From: Brachynemurus nebulosus
Lineage: Eukaryota; Arthropoda; Insecta; Neuroptera; Myrmeleontidae
Direction of reading: 5' to 3'
DNA length: 64,000 nt
Assembly: GCA_035578155.1 (NCBI GenBank)
Contig: JAPWDM010000001.1
Location: forward strand, 77,689,972-77,753,971
The first letter of the stretch is position 1. Every line of letters starts with the position of its first letter. A program made the position numbers and the translations under genes. The notes beneath the pieces were generated by a model, which saw only the letters and a program-made list of their open reading frames with translations, was not told the DNA's origin and searched no databases. Below are positions 61,795 through 64,000 of this stretch, in pieces.

Positions 61795-62218
61795 GGGTCT
61801 TTTAGACGGTCATATCAGACCTCAGTTCAGTTTTTTAGTTAAACTGTCAGTTTTTCCTACGTGTAAAAACTAAAACCTGAAAGAAGAACTGAAATGGAGA
61901 CTGAGAACTAACGGGATGGATAGACCTATTTGTTTCATTTCAGTTCTTAAAATTCCTATGTGTAAACAAGCGCGTCATGCCTCAATCCGTTCGGTCAAGT
62001 CAGTTTTCTTGAAAATCTAACAAAGTGCACATTTTATATAGGCAACTGTCGCTATGTCCAACAAGGATCACGATTTTGTTATCGAATTTATTAAAAATTA
62101 TAAAACCTTACCGTGTTCATGGAATAAGACAGAGGTACGTTACCACAATGTAAATATTAGGGGCGCTGCCTACACTCTTCTATTAAAGAAATATAAAGAA
62201 TACGATGGTAAATCGTAG
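61795..62218 (+). mobile_element. Left end of a PIF/Harbinger-like element with MADF mini-ORF
   Basis: Begins gggtcttttagacggtcata, then motifs repeated in both orientations (tcagttctt, agaactgaaatgg, ttcagttcttaaaattccta), a pattern of PIF/Harbinger-type termini. It is followed by the MADF-like ORF at 62054. The right end and the nuclease gene were not found in the window. Confidence 0.4.
62054..62218 (+). CDS. MADF/Myb-SANT-like domain mini-ORF, 54 aa
   Basis: ATG at 62054, stop TAG at 62216-62218. It reads DFVIEFIKNYKTLPCSWNKT and RGAAYTLLLKKYKEYDG. F-I-x-Y-x-x-x-P-C-x-W and A-A-Y-x-x-L-L-x-K-Y are the helix 1 and helix 2 signatures of MADF domains, which bind DNA. The third helix is truncated by the stop. 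PIF/Harbinger elements commonly encode such a DNA-binding partner beside the nuclease. The GAG-GTACGT inside it could also be a splice donor. Probably a remnant. Confidence 0.55.
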   Translation: MSNKDHDFVIEFIKNYKTLPCSWNKTEVRYHNVNIRGAAYTLLLKKYKEYDGKS

Positions 62219-62363
62219 AACTGGGGAAGTATACAAACCATCACTATGGTATATTTTCTTTATTGTGTTTGGAATATGAATCTGTTCTGCAAAACAGAGA
62301 AGGAAATATGGTGTTCATTCCAGGTGTTCATATTCCAAACAAAATAAAAAGCTATATATAGGT

Positions 62364-62368
<5 letters not shown>

Positions 62369-62457
<89 letters not shown>
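62369..62457. repeat. (TA)n microsatellite
   Basis: TA array. The region 62460-63270 has no supported gene; a leader or LTR of the following gag gene could lie here but was not delimited. Confidence 0.95.
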
Positions 62458-62460
<3 letters not shown>

Positions 62461-63274
62461 AAGAAAAATAATTTTAAAAACATGAATTTTATTTATATTT
62501 TTCAATAACAAGTAGGTTATTGCCATTTGTTAAAATATATGCGATTTGATTATTGGAATCGTAGGTTGTTTTTGTAAAAAAAAAAGAAGTCAGTCAACAT
62601 AGGACAATTAAAAGGAAAAATACATGTTTTTGTCATAAAATCGTTTTCTTAATTATTTAATATAATAAATGTTACTGAATACTAATTAAAGTGTTTTAAT
62701 TTTGTAAAGTGTATTCCTGACAAATTAAAGTAACATTAAAATAAATTACAACTTCAGAAGTGGGATACTCACCAAAATTCAAACTAATGTAAAAGTGATT
62801 TACTGTGGTCGATAAGTGTGGTGAATTTTGATGAGAAGATCTGCGGAAATATAAAATATTAAGAAAATAGAACGACAAAGCAAGTTGTACAATTGTTTAT
62901 TGTGTCCATGAACACTGAGTTCGTGAAAAGTGTACAGACTGACCAGGCCATTAAATAAAAAAAAATAAAAAAATTTGTACTGCATCAGTATTGTGTGTGC
63001 ATCAGTTGCAGATTGCTGGTTGGCAAGATCAACGGTGGTCGGCTTATTACGTATTATGGTAACTGGTGTATACGTACAAAAAGCAGAAGAGACGGACAGT
63101 ACAAATAGTGTGTGGTGGTTACAAACTGTATACTTTATACACGGTAAAAAAAGGCGTGTTTAAGGTATTGTGAACATTTTTTTTTTGTCCTACTTGACTC
63201 AAATATTTTCAGTAAATCATAAACTTTTGTGAATAAAGCCTTAAGGACATCGATTAAGAAGGACGTTAGTCGAA

Positions 63275-64000
63275 ATGGCAGGGCAAAGGTCATTAAGTTT
63301 ATGTGATTTACAGATGGGAAAAAATGTGCGTAAAGGAATTTTTCAAAGTAGTGGATCCGACGAGGAGATCAGGGAACCACTGGCGGTTAGTTCAGAGAAA
63401 ACAGTGAATGAATGTGAACTATTAATATGGGAAAGACAACTATTACAACGAGAAAGGGAATTACTGGATCGAGAACGGACCATGTTTGAGGAATCGAGGA
63501 GTCACAATGTATCAAGGGAAAACCAAGTGGAGCGACCGTATTATGGTAAAATGGATATGTTACCTGAATTCAATCCGGCTAGGGTGGACGGTTTGAATGC
63601 TAGGCAGTGGATTGAGAAAGTACAATTAATTGGATCTACGTACGGGTGGTCTCATCGGGAATTGTTGCTAAATGTATTGCCAAAGTTGAAAGGTGCTGCG
63701 AAGCTCTGGTTGGATAGTTGTGCTCAAATAGTAGGATTTCAGTTAACATGGGAGCAATTCAAACATGATTTAGTTAGTAGTTTTCCTTCATTAATCGATG
63801 AATCGGATGTTCATTATGAAATGTCACGTAGGAAGAAACGTAAAGGTGAGTCATATGAAGAGTATTTCTATAGTATGACTGCCATTGCTAGCAAAATAAT
63901 GATGAGTGAGCAGGCCAAAATTAAATATATTATTGGAGGATTGGATAGTGTTGATATGGCGAGGTCGTTATCAATGCAGAAGTTTGACAGTGTGGGTGAG
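63275..64000 (+). CDS. LTR-retrotransposon-type Gag (or Gag-derived) protein, runs off the window
   Basis: Open from ATG 63275 through the last base (242 codons without a stop). A charged helix (WERQLLQRERELLDRERTM, about residues 60-80) predicts a coiled coil. Then comes a retrotransposon_gag-type capsid domain: ARQWIEKVQLIGSTYGWS, LPKLKGAAKLWLDS, TWEQFKHDLVSSFP, SYEEYFYSMTAIA, KIKYIIGGLD. This domain forms the virus-like particle shell in Ty3/gypsy-like elements. No lesion is visible, unlike the gypsy element at 31-41 kb, and codon use is less AT-biased. A zinc knuckle or protease would be expected beyond the edge. It could be a young element or a domesticated Gag. Confidence 0.75.
   Translation, partial: MAGQRSLSLCDLQMGKNVRKGIFQSSGSDEEIREPLAVSSEKTVNECELLIWERQLLQRERELLDRERTMFEESRSHNVSRENQVERPYYGKMDMLPEFNPARVDGLNARQWIEKVQLIGSTYGWSHRELLLNVLPKLKGAAKLWLDSCAQIVGFQLTWEQFKHDLVSSFPSLIDESDVHYEMSRRKKRKGESYEEYFYSMTAIASKIMMSEQAKIKYIIGGLDSVDMARSLSMQKFDSVGE

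Overview
The window is a repeat-crowded, AT-rich animal nuclear sequence, almost certainly from an insect. Evidence: a spliced cytoplasmic histidyl-tRNA synthetase gene, an insect-type errantivirus-like gypsy element carrying an env remnant, mariner/IS630-like and piggyBac-like elements, PHD-type and MADF-type fragments typical of arthropod mobile DNA, and many long (TA)n arrays. The insect order cannot be fixed from the sequence alone. No tRNA, rRNA or CRISPR array was recognised.

Left third (1-17,930): the only clear host gene is the 3' half of histidyl-tRNA synthetase on the + strand, seen as four coding exons (2240-2446, 16992-17289, 17362-17642, 17700-17930). Its first visible intron is about 14.5 kb and is filled with transposons: a Tc1/mariner-superfamily element whose transposase has exactly 82 residues between its second D and final E (the Sailor signature) with an apparently intact two-exon gene, a pogo-type fold-back element, nested MITEs, TTAA-flanked piggyBac-type MITEs and two hAT MITEs with 8-bp target duplications.

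Middle (17.9-46 kb): no host gene. It holds a near-perfect palindrome whose arms carry a PHD-finger start; a candidate 5.5-kb element with GACGTC-rich ends; several MITEs; and a decayed errantivirus-like gypsy element on the - strand (env remnant, integrase, RNase H, RT, protease, gag, primer-binding site, 471-bp LTR abutting a (TA)n tract). The gypsy pol is interrupted by a 4.4-kb element with 527-bp terminal inverted repeats and a 3-bp duplication, which in turn carries a 5'-truncated LINE with a restriction-like endonuclease. To the right lies a histone H2B pseudogene with a histone-type 3' hairpin.

Right (46-64 kb): a 2.5-kb PIF/Harbinger-like element; a piggyBac-like end pair 8.5 kb apart enclosing a nearly complete LINE, whose ORF1 and endonuclease/RT ORF share a frame and are separated by a single TAG in the exact leaky context TAG-CAA-TTA; an internally deleted mariner; a MADF-domain mini-ORF; and, at the right edge, an open LTR-retrotransposon-type gag frame running off the window.

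The genes do not form an operon or pathway. Apart from histidyl-tRNA synthetase, the content is a layered record of mobile elements inserting into one another, with TA, TTAA and (TA)n as the recurrent targets.
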